Assembly (NCBI GenBank): GCA_965213595.1
Contig: CBDBZO010000002.1
Coordinates: 682,001-746,000 of the forward strand
Direction: 5' to 3'
Source: JBCCFC01 sp965213595
GTDB taxonomy: Bacteria; Chloroflexota; Anaerolineae; Caldilineales; Caldilineaceae
Length of the DNA stretch: 64,000 nucleotides
Made by a program: the position numbers and the translations under genes. Shown one piece after another: positions 15,242-23,346 of this stretch (position 1 is the first letter of the stretch; every line of letters begins with the position of its first letter). The notes under the pieces are model-generated. The model was not told the origin of the DNA. It saw only the letters and a list, made by a program, of their open reading frames with translations, and did no database searches.

Positions 15242-16456
15242 TTCGCTACCTGTCAGTTAGGTATGTCAAGAAGAAAGATTGGTAAACAGCGGGAATTCTG
15301 AGTAAAGTTAAAGTTGCGAAACCAACTCACTCAGGAGAGACCATGTTTACCAATCTCGCTCAACATGATAAATTCCTTGCCTATTGTCGTCAACTGCTGC
15401 CCCAAGCGCGGCTGACCCAGTTGCGAACGCTCAGTTTAGTCGTTATCGGGTTGCTGGAAAGCACGGACGCCCACTTGAGTAGCTTGGCGGAGGTCATCCC
15501 GCTGGACATCACCGACTTGAGCCTGGAACAGCGGGTGCGACGCTGGCTGAAGAACGAGCGCATTGAGGTGCGCAGTTGGTACGAACCCTTTGTCCTGACA
15601 GGGTTACAGCTCTATCGGCCCCAAACGGTTTATGTGGTCATGGACACGAGCCAGTTCGGGCCGAGTTGCCGCGCGTTGGTGGTGGGCGTGGCCTACGCAG
15701 GGCAGGTGCTGCCGCTGGGCTGGCGGGTGGTGAAAGGCAAAAAAGGACACACCGACCCCCAAGTGCAGAATGAGTTGCTGGCCGAAATTCGTCCGCTGCT
15801 GCCGCCCGGCCAGGTCGTCTTGGTAGCGGATAGCGAATTCAGTTCCGTCGAGATGCTAACGCCCATTCAGGCTTGGCACTGGTTCTTCATTGTGCGCGTG
15901 CGCGGCAACGTCTCGGTGCAGCGCGAAGACGACTCCTCTTTTCTGCTCAAGCAGGCGGGCTTGCAAAAGGGGCAAACCAAGTCCTGGCAGCGCATCACGT
16001 GGACAGCTAAACATGCCTTTGGCCCCTTGATGCTGGTCGCCACCTGGCAGAAAGACGAGAAAGACCCCTTATATGTCCTGACCAACACCAACAACATGCA
16101 GGCCGCTTTGCTCGTCTACGCGTGGCGCTTCTGGATTGAACCGCTCTTTGGCGACTTCAAAGGCCGGGGCTTCCACCTGGCTCAGACTCGCATCCGCGAC
16201 CCCAAGCGCTTGGCCCGCCTGCTCTTGGTCGCCTGCCTTGCCTTCCTTTGGTCCTTGGCCACCGGCAGCTTTGTCTTTCATTCCCCCAAGCAGCGTCTCG
16301 TTGACCGCAATGACCGCGACGACCGCAGCTTCTTTCAGCTTGGCTACCGCTTTATCAAGCGCTCTCTCAAACTTCGTCAACTCGCTGATATTACGTTCTC
16401 AATAAACCCAATTTGGCTACCTCACAACTTGACTCTACAAACTGACAGGTAGCGAA
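15242..16456 (+). mobile_element. Complete IS4-family insertion sequence (1215 bp)
   Basis: Perfect 17-bp terminal inverted repeats TTCGCTACCTGTCAGTT at 15242-15258 and 16440-16456. It is flanked by the direct repeat TTTTTCGAC (15233-15241 and 16457-16465); a tenth base also matches, so the target duplication is 9-10 bp. One transposase gene fills the element. Intact ends and gene suggest a recent insertion. Confidence 0.95.
15343..16452 (+). CDS. IS4-family DDE transposase
   Basis: 369 residues. DDE residues are visible: Asp in VVMDTSQ (about 101), Asp in LVADSEF (about 164) and Glu in the IS4 signature YAWRFWIEPLFGDFK, which fits Y-(2)-R-(3)-E-(6)-K exactly. The final codons run into the right terminal repeat, as is common in IS elements. 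No frameshift or stop is seen, so it should be active. Confidence 0.95.
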   Translation: MFTNLAQHDKFLAYCRQLLPQARLTQLRTLSLVVIGLLESTDAHLSSLAEVIPLDITDLSLEQRVRRWLKNERIEVRSWYEPFVLTGLQLYRPQTVYVVMDTSQFGPSCRALVVGVAYAGQVLPLGWRVVKGKKGHTDPQVQNELLAEIRPLLPPGQVVLVADSEFSSVEMLTPIQAWHWFFIVRVRGNVSVQREDDSSFLLKQAGLQKGQTKSWQRITWTAKHAFGPLMLVATWQKDEKDPLYVLTNTNNMQAALLVYAWRFWIEPLFGDFKGRGFHLAQTRIRDPKRLARLLLVACLAFLWSLATGSFVFHSPKQRLVDRNDRDDRSFFQLGYRFIKRSLKLRQLADITFSINPIWLPHNLTLQTDR

Positions 16457-16460
16457 TTTT

Positions 16461-16490
16461 TCGACAAAAGGGGAACTCTCCCGCTACAAT
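16461..16490 (+). promoter_or_regulatory. Promoter of the transglutaminase-like gene (TCGACA-N18-TACAAT)
   Basis: The -35-like TCGACA starts four bases after the IS element, and five of its six bases lie in the duplicated target TTTTTCGAC. The insertion therefore left the promoter core intact but replaced everything upstream. TACAAT ends six bases before a TTG codon. Confidence 0.5.
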
Positions 16491-16544
16491 GCATCGTTGT
16501 CAGCACGTATCGCTTTCCTGTTGTACTTTATCAATCAACCCTCA

Positions 16545-19010
16545 ATGGCCGTTTCTTCCCAAGCTCAACCCCAATCCCCATCTCAGCTCGCTCCCCGGCG
16601 GCGCTACGCCGACAACACCTACTTCGAGGATGGTCGGCTGCTGACGGGAATTCTCGTTTCGTTGCTCTATCTCATGCTCGCCATCTCGCTCGACGCGGCG
16701 GGCTACGTCGACAATCTGCTGCTGCTGCTCCCCGTCACGCTGGGCGCGCTGCTGCTGGGCATGCTGATGGCGTTCAGCCGCTTCGACGGCTTCTTTGCGC
16801 TTTCGCACAGCATGTTTGCCGGGCTGGCGTGGATTTTGTTCCTGATCATGCGCCGCGTCACCGAGGCGGAAATCGAGCCGATTGTGAGCAACGGCATCCC
16901 CGATTTTCAGGCGCGCGCCTACTTTGTGCTGCTCCAGTGGTTTGACTGGCTGGACGCGGCCTCCAACTTTGTCGTGCTTTCCGCCGCCAATCTGCTGGGG
17001 CCAGAGAGCGCGACGCAGATTGTTGCGCCCGCCAATAACAACTACGTCTTTATCTTTGAGATTGCCTTCCTGCTCTGGTGGCTCACCTACCTGGGCGTGT
17101 GGGCCATTTTTCGCCACGGCTACGTCTGGCGCGCGGTGATCCCCGCCGCCGCCGTGCTGCTGATCAACACCTACTACGCGCCCAACCCCATCTTTTCCTT
17201 TCTCGTGGTCTTTGGCCTGGCGGCGCTGATGCTGCTGATCCGCACCCACCTGGCCGAACAGCAGCTGCGCTGGCGCGAGCAGCGCATCCACTTTAGCCAG
17301 GACATTTCGCTGGACTTTTTGCGCAACGGGCTGATGTATAGCGTCGTTGTGCTGGCGCTGGCAATCGCGGCGCCCGGTCTGGGGCGCAACCCGCAGGTGC
17401 GCGAGGTGCTGGAGCCGCTCAACGAACAAATTGAGCAGACGCAGCAGCGCGTCAACGAACTCTACCCCGCGCTCAATCGACAGCGTCGCGCGGCTGGCTC
17501 CTCGTTTGGCCCGGAGCTGACGCTCGGCGGCGCGCGCAACCTGGGCAACCGCCCCGTCTTCCAGGTGAACGCGCCCGGCGGTCGCTACTGGCGCGCGGCA
17601 ATTTACGACGCATTTGACGGGCGTACCTTTGGCATATCCGACCGCAACGAAGTTGACTTTGATGCAGACCAGCCGCTGCCCATTCCCGATTGGCAGCTGC
17701 GCGTGCCGCTCACCCAAACGGTGACGATGGCCTCGGCGGCGGGCGGCACGCTCTTTGGCGTCCAGGACATCTTTATCAGCGACATCCCGCTCGAGTCACC
17801 CGTGCTGCCTGCGCCGGGGACGAACGCACTGGGCGAAGGGCCGGACGGCGTGGAGGGCGCGGTCGAACTGGCGCTGACCAAGGCTCGCCGCCCGCTCGAT
17901 GTGGGCGATTCCTACACCATCGTCAGCCGTCAGTCTGCGCCGACGCAGCGGGCGCTGCGCAGCGCGGGCACGGAGTATCCAGCCGGTCTGCTCGAGCGCT
18001 ACACGCAGATGCCGGAGGATTTTCCGCAGAGCGTCACCGATTTTGGTCGGCAAATCGTCGAAGAGAGCGGCGCGACTACGGTCTATGATCAGGCCAAGGC
18101 CGTGGAGCAGTGGCTGCGCACCAACATTGCCTACAACGAGAGCATTGAAGCCCCGCCGCCCAATGTCAACGGTATTGAATACTTCCTCTTCGAGCTACAA
18201 GAGGGCTACTGCGATTACTACGCCATGACCATGGCGACCATGCTGCGCACGCAAGGCATCCCCGCGCGCATGGCGGCGGGCTATGCCGAAGGCACCTACG
18301 ACGAAGAGTCCGGCATTTTGACCATGACCGAGCGCGACGCCCACTCCTGGGTCGAGGTCTTCTTTCCGGGCTACGGCTGGATCGAATTCGAGCCGACGGC
18401 GGGCGAGAGCGAGCTAACGCGCCCCGAAGGCGAGGACCCGGCCGCCCAGGATGACGCCGCGCTGGAGCAGGATTTTGCCCAGCCGGACACGGGCGTGCCG
18501 GAGGAGGCGTTCGAGGAGAACGATCCGCTCTTTGACGAAGGCAACCTGCCGCAGGATGAGCAGTTCTTTGGCGGCGGCGGTGGCCTGCTGCCCGCCGGTC
18601 GCGGGTGGTGGCTGTGGGCGCTGCTGACGCCGCTGGTCGCGCTGGCGGGGCTGTTTGCGCTGCTGCGAATGCGCGTCTTTGGCCTCGGCCCCACGAATTT
18701 TTCGCCCAACCTGCCCATTCTGCTCTACGAGCGGCTCACCAACTGGGCCGAGCGCATCGGCCTGCCGCTGCCCGCCCACCACACGCCCTACGAGCGCGCC
18801 CAGGATTTGGGCCAGGCCATGCCGGAAGGTCAACCCTTTGTGCAGGCAATCACGCAGTCGTATGTGCACCATCGCTTTGCGGGCAACGGCGCGGCGTTGG
18901 AGCCAGCCGCCGGTTCGCCGGAAGCCGAAGCGCTGGGCGGCGCGTGGCGCAAGCTCCAGCCCATTATGCTGCGCACCTGGGCACGCCGACTGGTAAGACG
19001 GCTCCGATAG
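16545..19010 (+). CDS. Transglutaminase-like domain membrane protein (TgpA/DUF3488 type)
   Basis: 821 residues from the ATG at 16545; a TTG at 16497, six bases after the -10 box, is an alternative leaderless start. The N-terminal third has about six to eight membrane helices. A long extracytoplasmic region follows, containing the transglutaminase-like core: Cys near residue 556 (QEGYCDYYAMTMATMLR), His near 600 (RDAHSWVEVFFPGYGW) and then EFEPT, where most relatives have DPT, so the third residue is Glu. An acidic Pro/Glu/Asp-rich tract, one more helix (WWLWALLTPLVALAGLFALL) and a cytoplasmic tail with a DUF4129-like look complete it. Likely a cell-envelope protease or transferase. Confidence 0.85.
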   Translation: MAVSSQAQPQSPSQLAPRRRYADNTYFEDGRLLTGILVSLLYLMLAISLDAAGYVDNLLLLLPVTLGALLLGMLMAFSRFDGFFALSHSMFAGLAWILFLIMRRVTEAEIEPIVSNGIPDFQARAYFVLLQWFDWLDAASNFVVLSAANLLGPESATQIVAPANNNYVFIFEIAFLLWWLTYLGVWAIFRHGYVWRAVIPAAAVLLINTYYAPNPIFSFLVVFGLAALMLLIRTHLAEQQLRWREQRIHFSQDISLDFLRNGLMYSVVVLALAIAAPGLGRNPQVREVLEPLNEQIEQTQQRVNELYPALNRQRRAAGSSFGPELTLGGARNLGNRPVFQVNAPGGRYWRAAIYDAFDGRTFGISDRNEVDFDADQPLPIPDWQLRVPLTQTVTMASAAGGTLFGVQDIFISDIPLESPVLPAPGTNALGEGPDGVEGAVELALTKARRPLDVGDSYTIVSRQSAPTQRALRSAGTEYPAGLLERYTQMPEDFPQSVTDFGRQIVEESGATTVYDQAKAVEQWLRTNIAYNESIEAPPPNVNGIEYFLFELQEGYCDYYAMTMATMLRTQGIPARMAAGYAEGTYDEESGILTMTERDAHSWVEVFFPGYGWIEFEPTAGESELTRPEGEDPAAQDDAALEQDFAQPDTGVPEEAFEENDPLFDEGNLPQDEQFFGGGGGLLPAGRGWWLWALLTPLVALAGLFALLRMRVFGLGPTNFSPNLPILLYERLTNWAERIGLPLPAHHTPYERAQDLGQAMPEGQPFVQAITQSYVHHRFAGNGAALEPAAGSPEAEALGGAWRKLQPIMLRTWARRLVRRLR

Positions 19011-19024
19011 GGGGATTTTGATAA

Positions 19025-19202
19025 GGCTATTCCAGGAAATTAACTATACCATGTTGGATGTGCGACGCACCTCAGAAGGTGCGTCGCACGGTCGACTGTC
19101 TCTCTGGTGCGGCCAACATAGCCTACGGTGCGTTGCACTTTCCCAAGTGCGACGCACCTCCATCTCAATCAGCCGTGGTATATTTATAATCTTGAAAAGG
19201 CC
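19025..19202 (+). mobile_element. Small inverted-repeat element, family A, copy 3 (178 bp)
   Basis: Same element as 5861-6048 but lacking ten internal bases (GGGATAAGCC), flanked by TAA at 19022-19024 and 19203-19205. Both internal GTGCG-type hairpins are preserved. It lies directly after the transglutaminase gene and before its terminator. Confidence 0.88.
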
Positions 19203-19216
19203 TAACGGAAACAAAG

Positions 19217-19252
19217 ACCCGAAGGGATTTGGAAATCCTTTCGGGTTTAAGT
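19217..19252 (+). terminator. Rho-independent terminator
   Basis: A 14-bp stem (ACCCGAAGGGATTT / AAATCCTTTCGGGT, one G-U pair) with a 2-base loop, then TTTAAGTTT. It ends transcription from the transglutaminase gene; a family A element has landed between gene and terminator. Confidence 0.8.
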
Positions 19253-19331
19253 TTATTTGCAACGGGGAGATTTTCTACATATCTTGTCCTTATTGTTTAT
19301 TACAATACCTACCAAACATTCGGGAGCCCCT

Positions 19332-19925
19332 ATGCCAGAAGCAATTCAAAATACTGAAGCGCGTGAGCGCGTGCTCGAAGCCGCCGAAAAATTATTTGCC
19401 GAACGCGGCTACAGTTCAGTTACCCTGCGCGATGTGGGGACGGCGGTTGGCATTCGCCACACGTCGCTCTACCACCACGTGCCGGGCGGTAAGGAGGCAC
19501 TCTATATCGAGGTGACGAAGCGCACGCTGGCGCGCCACCGCGAAGGCTTGACGGAATCGATTCGCAGTGCGGAGCCAACCGTTCGCGCCCAACTGTATGC
19601 GGCCGCGGAATGGCTGCTCTCGCAGCCGCCGATGGATCTCATTCGGATGATTTACTCCGATATGCCCGCCATCAATCCGGTGCAGGCCGAGCAACTTTCG
19701 GAGGAGGTTTACGAATCCATTACGGGGCCCATTCGGGCAGCGCTCAAAGCGGCGGATCAGCGCGGCGAAATCTGGCGCAAAAATTACGAAGTCATTGCGG
19801 GCGGCTTTCTGGGCATGATAACGAGCCTTCACGCCGCGCCAGATACGATTCCCAATTTGAGTAGACGCGAGATGGCAAATCAGTTAATCGACGTAATGCT
19901 AGATGGGTTGAGCAGCAAACCGTAA
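19332..19925 (+). CDS. TetR/AcrR family transcriptional regulator
   Basis: 197 residues. The N-terminal TetR HTH is clear: RERVLEAAEKLFAERGYSSVTLRDVGTAVGIRHTSLYHHVPGGKEALY (about residues 11-58). The C-terminal ligand and dimer domain is not assignable. It precedes, on the same strand, an alpha/beta hydrolase gene that it may regulate. The 5' region is A+T-rich compared with the surroundings, fitting a promoter. The ATG at 19332 is chosen because the longer frame enters the terminator. Confidence 0.9.
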   Translation: MPEAIQNTEARERVLEAAEKLFAERGYSSVTLRDVGTAVGIRHTSLYHHVPGGKEALYIEVTKRTLARHREGLTESIRSAEPTVRAQLYAAAEWLLSQPPMDLIRMIYSDMPAINPVQAEQLSEEVYESITGPIRAALKAADQRGEIWRKNYEVIAGGFLGMITSLHAAPDTIPNLSRREMANQLIDVMLDGLSSKP

Positions 19926-20032
19926 AAAATTTTGCGCAAGCAACCAACCAACTTGTTGGCAGGTGCTATGAGAAATTATCAAGTTAAATTTGGATAGAAA
20001 TTGAGTAAATCACCGTTTGTAAAGGAACAACC

Positions 20033-20944
20033 ATGCACAACAGCGCCTCACTCAAGCACATTCAAACGCCCGCGCTCAACATCGCCTACCGCGAGCACGG
20101 CCCACTCAACGGCCCGCCCATCCTGCTGCTCCACGGCTTCCCCGACGACGCCCGCGCCTGGGGCGACGTGATCCCGCCGCTGGTCGAGGCGGGCTATCGC
20201 GCGCTCGCGCCCTACCTGCGCGGCTTCGGGCAGACTCGCTTTCTCGACAGAAAAACGCCCCGCAGCGGTCAGCTGGGCGCGCTTGCTCAAGACGCCATCG
20301 ACTTCGCCGACGCGCTGGAGTTAGATACCTTCACACTTGTTGGCCACGATTGGGGCGGGCGCGCGGCACAGGCCGTGGCCGTGCTGCACGCCGAGCGCGT
20401 GCAGCGGCTGATTTCCCTAGCGGACTACGAAATTACCTACGGCGACAAGATGCAGGGGCCGCCGCCCTATGCCCAGCTGCACGCACTCTGGTATCAGTGG
20501 ATGCTCAACCTGCCCATGGGTGAGTTCATCCTGCGCGGCGACCGACGCGGCTTCTGCCGCTACCTCTGGCAAAGCTGGTCGCCCTCCTGGAAATTTGACG
20601 ACGCGACCTTTGAGTCGACCGCCCGCTCCTTTGACAATCCCGACTTTGTTGACATCGTGATCCACGGCTACCGCTACGGGCGCGACGACATGCAGCGCGA
20701 CGATGCGCCCGGCGACCCGCGCTACGAGGCACTGGAGGCCAAGCTGTCGCAGGGCCCCAAAATCACCGTGCCAACCGTGGTAATTCAGGGCGCGGAGGAT
20801 GGCGTCAATATCTTTGCGGAAGCACCAACTGGGCGCGACGAATTCTTCACGGGCGGGCACAAACGCATCGTGCTCGACGGCGTGGGCCACTTTCCCCATC
20901 GCGAGCAGCCGCAGGCGGTAGTCGATTCGATTTTGAGTAAGTAG
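20033..20944 (+). CDS. Alpha/beta hydrolase, epoxide-hydrolase-like
   Basis: 303 residues. The oxyanion HGFPD motif (residues 34-38), nucleophile Asp106 in GHDWGGR and the catalytic His in GVGHFPHREQP (near 285) match the epoxide hydrolase/haloalkane dehalogenase branch, where Asp rather than Ser is the nucleophile. The cap region (about 135-215) is rich in Trp and Tyr. Cytoplasmic; it probably opens an epoxide or removes a halide, with the exact substrate unknown. A TetR regulator lies upstream and a 42-bp palindrome follows the stop codon. Confidence 0.85.
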   Translation: MHNSASLKHIQTPALNIAYREHGPLNGPPILLLHGFPDDARAWGDVIPPLVEAGYRALAPYLRGFGQTRFLDRKTPRSGQLGALAQDAIDFADALELDTFTLVGHDWGGRAAQAVAVLHAERVQRLISLADYEITYGDKMQGPPPYAQLHALWYQWMLNLPMGEFILRGDRRGFCRYLWQSWSPSWKFDDATFESTARSFDNPDFVDIVIHGYRYGRDDMQRDDAPGDPRYEALEAKLSQGPKITVPTVVIQGAEDGVNIFAEAPTGRDEFFTGGHKRIVLDGVGHFPHREQPQAVVDSILSK

Positions 20945-20957
20945 CTCGACGCGGGGC

Positions 20958-20999
20958 TTCGACCGTAGAGGGGCAGCGCGCTGCCCCTCTACGGTCGAA
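20958..20999. repeat. Perfect loop-free palindrome of 42 bp
   Basis: Two 21-base halves (first half starts TTCGACCGTAGAGGGGCAGC) are exact reverse complements with no spacer. It lies 13 bases after the hydrolase stop codon. It can form an RNA hairpin or cruciform, and may be a terminator or a small palindromic element. Confidence 0.8.
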
Positions 21000-21048
21000 A
21001 CTACCTCGAAATACACACTTTGATAAACAAGTACACCAGGGAGGAACT

Positions 21049-21639
21049 ATGAGCAAAGAGGCCGAGCAGGTACAGGTCGAAAGCCGGGCCGAGTGGCGCG
21101 CTTGGTTGGCCGACAACCACGCGCGGGACAGCGGCATCTGGCTGGTCACCTTCAAGAAGCACACGGGCGACTCCTACGTCGCCTACGACGATGTGGTCGA
21201 GGAGGCGCTCTGCTTTGGCTGGGTCGACAGCCTGCCGCGCAAGCTGGACGACGAGCGCTCGATGCTCTTTATCTCGCCGCGACGCAAGGGCAGCCCCTGG
21301 TCCGGGCTGAACAAGCGGCGCATTGCCAAGCTGACCGAGCAGGGGTTGATGCACCCAGCGGGCGAGGCGCAGGTCGAGCAGGCGAAGGCGGATGGGACGT
21401 GGACGATTTACGACGAAATTGAGGAGTTGGTGATTCCGGACGATTTGGACAGCGCGCTGGACGAAAATCCCATGGCCCGCGAGCACTTCGAAGCCTTCAG
21501 CGATTCGTCCAAGAAGGGCATTCTCTGGTGGATCAAAAGCGCCAAGCGCGAGACCACCCGTGAGAAGCGCATCAGTGAGACGGTGCGTCTCGCTGAGATG
21601 AATGTCAAAGCAAACCATCCAGAAGCGAAAGGAAAGTGA
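21049..21639 (+). CDS. YdeI/OmpD-associated family protein
   Basis: 196 residues. The N-terminal domain has the family pattern ESRAEWRAWLADNHARDSGIWLVTFKK followed by VEEALCFGWVDSLPRKLDDERSMLFISPRRKGSPWSGLNKRRI. The C-terminal part (SDSSKKGILWWIKSAKRETTREKRISETV) is the helical YdeI segment. E. coli YdeI is linked to resistance to cationic peptides, but most homologues are untested. It ends three bases before the ATG of the TspO-like gene, so the two are probably co-transcribed. Confidence 0.88.
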   Translation: MSKEAEQVQVESRAEWRAWLADNHARDSGIWLVTFKKHTGDSYVAYDDVVEEALCFGWVDSLPRKLDDERSMLFISPRRKGSPWSGLNKRRIAKLTEQGLMHPAGEAQVEQAKADGTWTIYDEIEELVIPDDLDSALDENPMAREHFEAFSDSSKKGILWWIKSAKRETTREKRISETVRLAEMNVKANHPEAKGK

Positions 21640-21641
21640 TT

Positions 21642-22289
21642 ATGCAGCTGTTAAATCGACAACCCAAGTGGCGCTGGTATCACGGCGCGATTTTCTATAT
21701 GATTGTGCAGGGGGCGTTGGTCGGCGGCGGCTGGCTGGCGAAAAAGCTGGTCGCCTCACGGCGCTCATCCAACGGCGAAGAAGCGACAAAGACGGGGTCG
21801 GGCAGCAACGACGATTTTTACAACAACCTGCGCCAGCCCCGCTTTGCCCCGCCGGATTGGGCATTTGGCCCGGTCTGGCTCCTCAACAACGTATTGGCAA
21901 TTTGGGGAGGGCTACGCGTGCTCAACCTGCGGCGCGGGCGGCGGGGTCGGGCGGAATTCTTGGGGCTACAGGCTGTGTCGTGGGCGATGTACGCCAGCTT
22001 TAACGCGTTGTTCTTTGGGCTGGGCTCGCTGATCAACGGCGCACTCGTCACCATCGCCGATCTGGCGTTGACGATGGCCAGCCTGTGGGTTGCGCTCTTC
22101 CGCCTGCGCGATCGCGAGGCGGCGCTTTCGCTCTCGACGCTGCTGCCTTGGCTGCTCGTCGCCAGCGCCACCTCATCGCTGCTGGCGCTGTGGAACCGCG
22201 ACCACTTTTACCGCACGGGGCCGTTTGTGGAGCCAAATCTGGCGTGGGTGAAGCAACGGGAAGACAAACAGACTCCCACGGAAAGTTAA
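21642..22289 (+). CDS. TspO/MBR-type tryptophan-rich membrane protein
   Basis: 215 residues from the ATG at 21642 (AAAGGAAAG upstream). Five hydrophobic segments and the TspO signature FAPPDWAFGPVWLLNNVL (near residues 67-84) are present. Length is greater than the usual 150-170 because of an N-terminal helix plus a polar Ser/Gly loop. TspO proteins bind porphyrins or lipids and are linked to stress signalling; the ligand here is unknown. It overlaps the transcription unit of the YdeI-like gene. Confidence 0.8.
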   Translation: MQLLNRQPKWRWYHGAIFYMIVQGALVGGGWLAKKLVASRRSSNGEEATKTGSGSNDDFYNNLRQPRFAPPDWAFGPVWLLNNVLAIWGGLRVLNLRRGRRGRAEFLGLQAVSWAMYASFNALFFGLGSLINGALVTIADLALTMASLWVALFRLRDREAALSLSTLLPWLLVASATSSLLALWNRDHFYRTGPFVEPNLAWVKQREDKQTPTES

Positions 22290-22376
22290 TTGCGCTAGAT
22301 AACTTCTGTGACCTGTCGGAAGCATGGATGCCTAAAATTTAGCTCGATTGACGAACGGCGAAAGTTGCTGGTATTA

Positions 22377-23225
22377 TCAGCGCTTTGCGGCCACGCGCGC
22401 CATGGCCTGCCGATATTCCGGCACATAGCGCACCGACGCCGGCAGCCGCGGCGTGATTGTGCGTGCGCTCGCCACAATTGCCCCAAAGGCCAGCCGCACC
22501 GGCAGCGACAGCCGCAGCCCGTAGGCCTCGCGCAGGGAGGGCGGCAGCATTGCCGCCGCCATCACGTAATTGGTCGGCGCGGTGAGCTTGAGGAAGGGCG
22601 TCGCACCCAGCAGCGCGTTTTTGATGTCGATGGCCGTGGGCGTCACCTCGATCAGGTCGCTGGCGAGGGTGTCGCGCATGTACTGGTCAAAATCCTCCAG
22701 CGTCGCGGGCAGCATCGAGTAAGGCACGCCAAAGAGCTGAGCAAAAGTTTTCGTCTGCTCATATGCATCCACCCACTCCGCGTGTGAGCGCGCGTGGCGA
22801 CCGCGAAAGACAAGCCGATGAACAAACATGGTCGTATCGACCAGCGTGGCGTGAACCCAGAGCAGCAGCCGCGGATCGTCCGCCGTGTAGCCCGCGCCCT
22901 GCACGCGCCCGTGGATGGCGTGGGTGCGGGCGGCGGCGCGCAGGGCGTCCTCGCGCGTGCCAAAGACGAGGGCGTTGACGGCGGCAAAGGTGTTGAAGCC
23001 GCGGTGCAGCGGCGCTTCGCGGAAGTCGCTGTGCTCGGCGACGCCCCGCGCCACCCCCGGCGCGGCCACCTGCATCAGCAGCGCCCGCATTCCGCCCAGG
23101 TAGAGCGCTCGCTCACGGCTAATCTGCCACGTGAGCGAATTGGGGCCAAAGAAGCCGGCGACGGGGTCGCTCTTTTCTGCAGCCAGCGTCTGCAAATGTT
23201 CTCGGAAATTTGTGGTTCTACTCAT
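22377..23225 (-). CDS. MpaB-like oxygenase (DUF2236) family protein
   Basis: 282 residues from the ATG at 23225. DUF2236 features: PVAGFFGPNSLTWQISRERALYLGGMRALLMQVAAPGVARGVAEHSDF at the start, the Arg/His motif AAARTHAIHGRVQG and the WVHATLVDTTMF helix with a conserved His that would ligate haem in the latex-clearing-protein branch. Members include mycophenolic acid pathway MpaB and rubber oxygenase Lcp. No signal peptide is evident. It is divergent from the alditol-oxidase-like gene, with a 40-bp palindrome between them. Confidence 0.85.
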   Translation of the reverse strand: MSRTTNFREHLQTLAAEKSDPVAGFFGPNSLTWQISRERALYLGGMRALLMQVAAPGVARGVAEHSDFREAPLHRGFNTFAAVNALVFGTREDALRAAARTHAIHGRVQGAGYTADDPRLLLWVHATLVDTTMFVHRLVFRGRHARSHAEWVDAYEQTKTFAQLFGVPYSMLPATLEDFDQYMRDTLASDLIEVTPTAIDIKNALLGATPFLKLTAPTNYVMAAAMLPPSLREAYGLRLSLPVRLAFGAIVASARTITPRLPASVRYVPEYRQAMARVAAKR

Positions 23226-23275
23226 TCGTGAAATATAGCACGAGTGGCGCATAAAGTCCGCAACGATAAATCCTA

Positions 23276-23315
23276 TCGGGCGTAGTTGGAGGGCGCGCCC
23301 TCCAACTACGCCCGA
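23276..23315. repeat. Perfect loop-free palindrome of 40 bp
   Basis: Two exact 20-base reverse-complement halves (first half starts TCGGGCGTAGTTGGAGGG) with no spacer, in the divergent promoter region between the MpaB-like and alditol-oxidase-like genes. Unlike 20958, it lies between two starts, so it cannot simply be a terminator. Confidence 0.8.
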
Positions 23316-23346
23316 AGCGCCACCTTTTTCTCCAAGGAGAAATTAC

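Noticed and set aside
19018..19515. 165-codon plus-strand ORF crossing the family A element
   Set aside because: It reads through the mobile element and terminator into the TetR gene in another frame.
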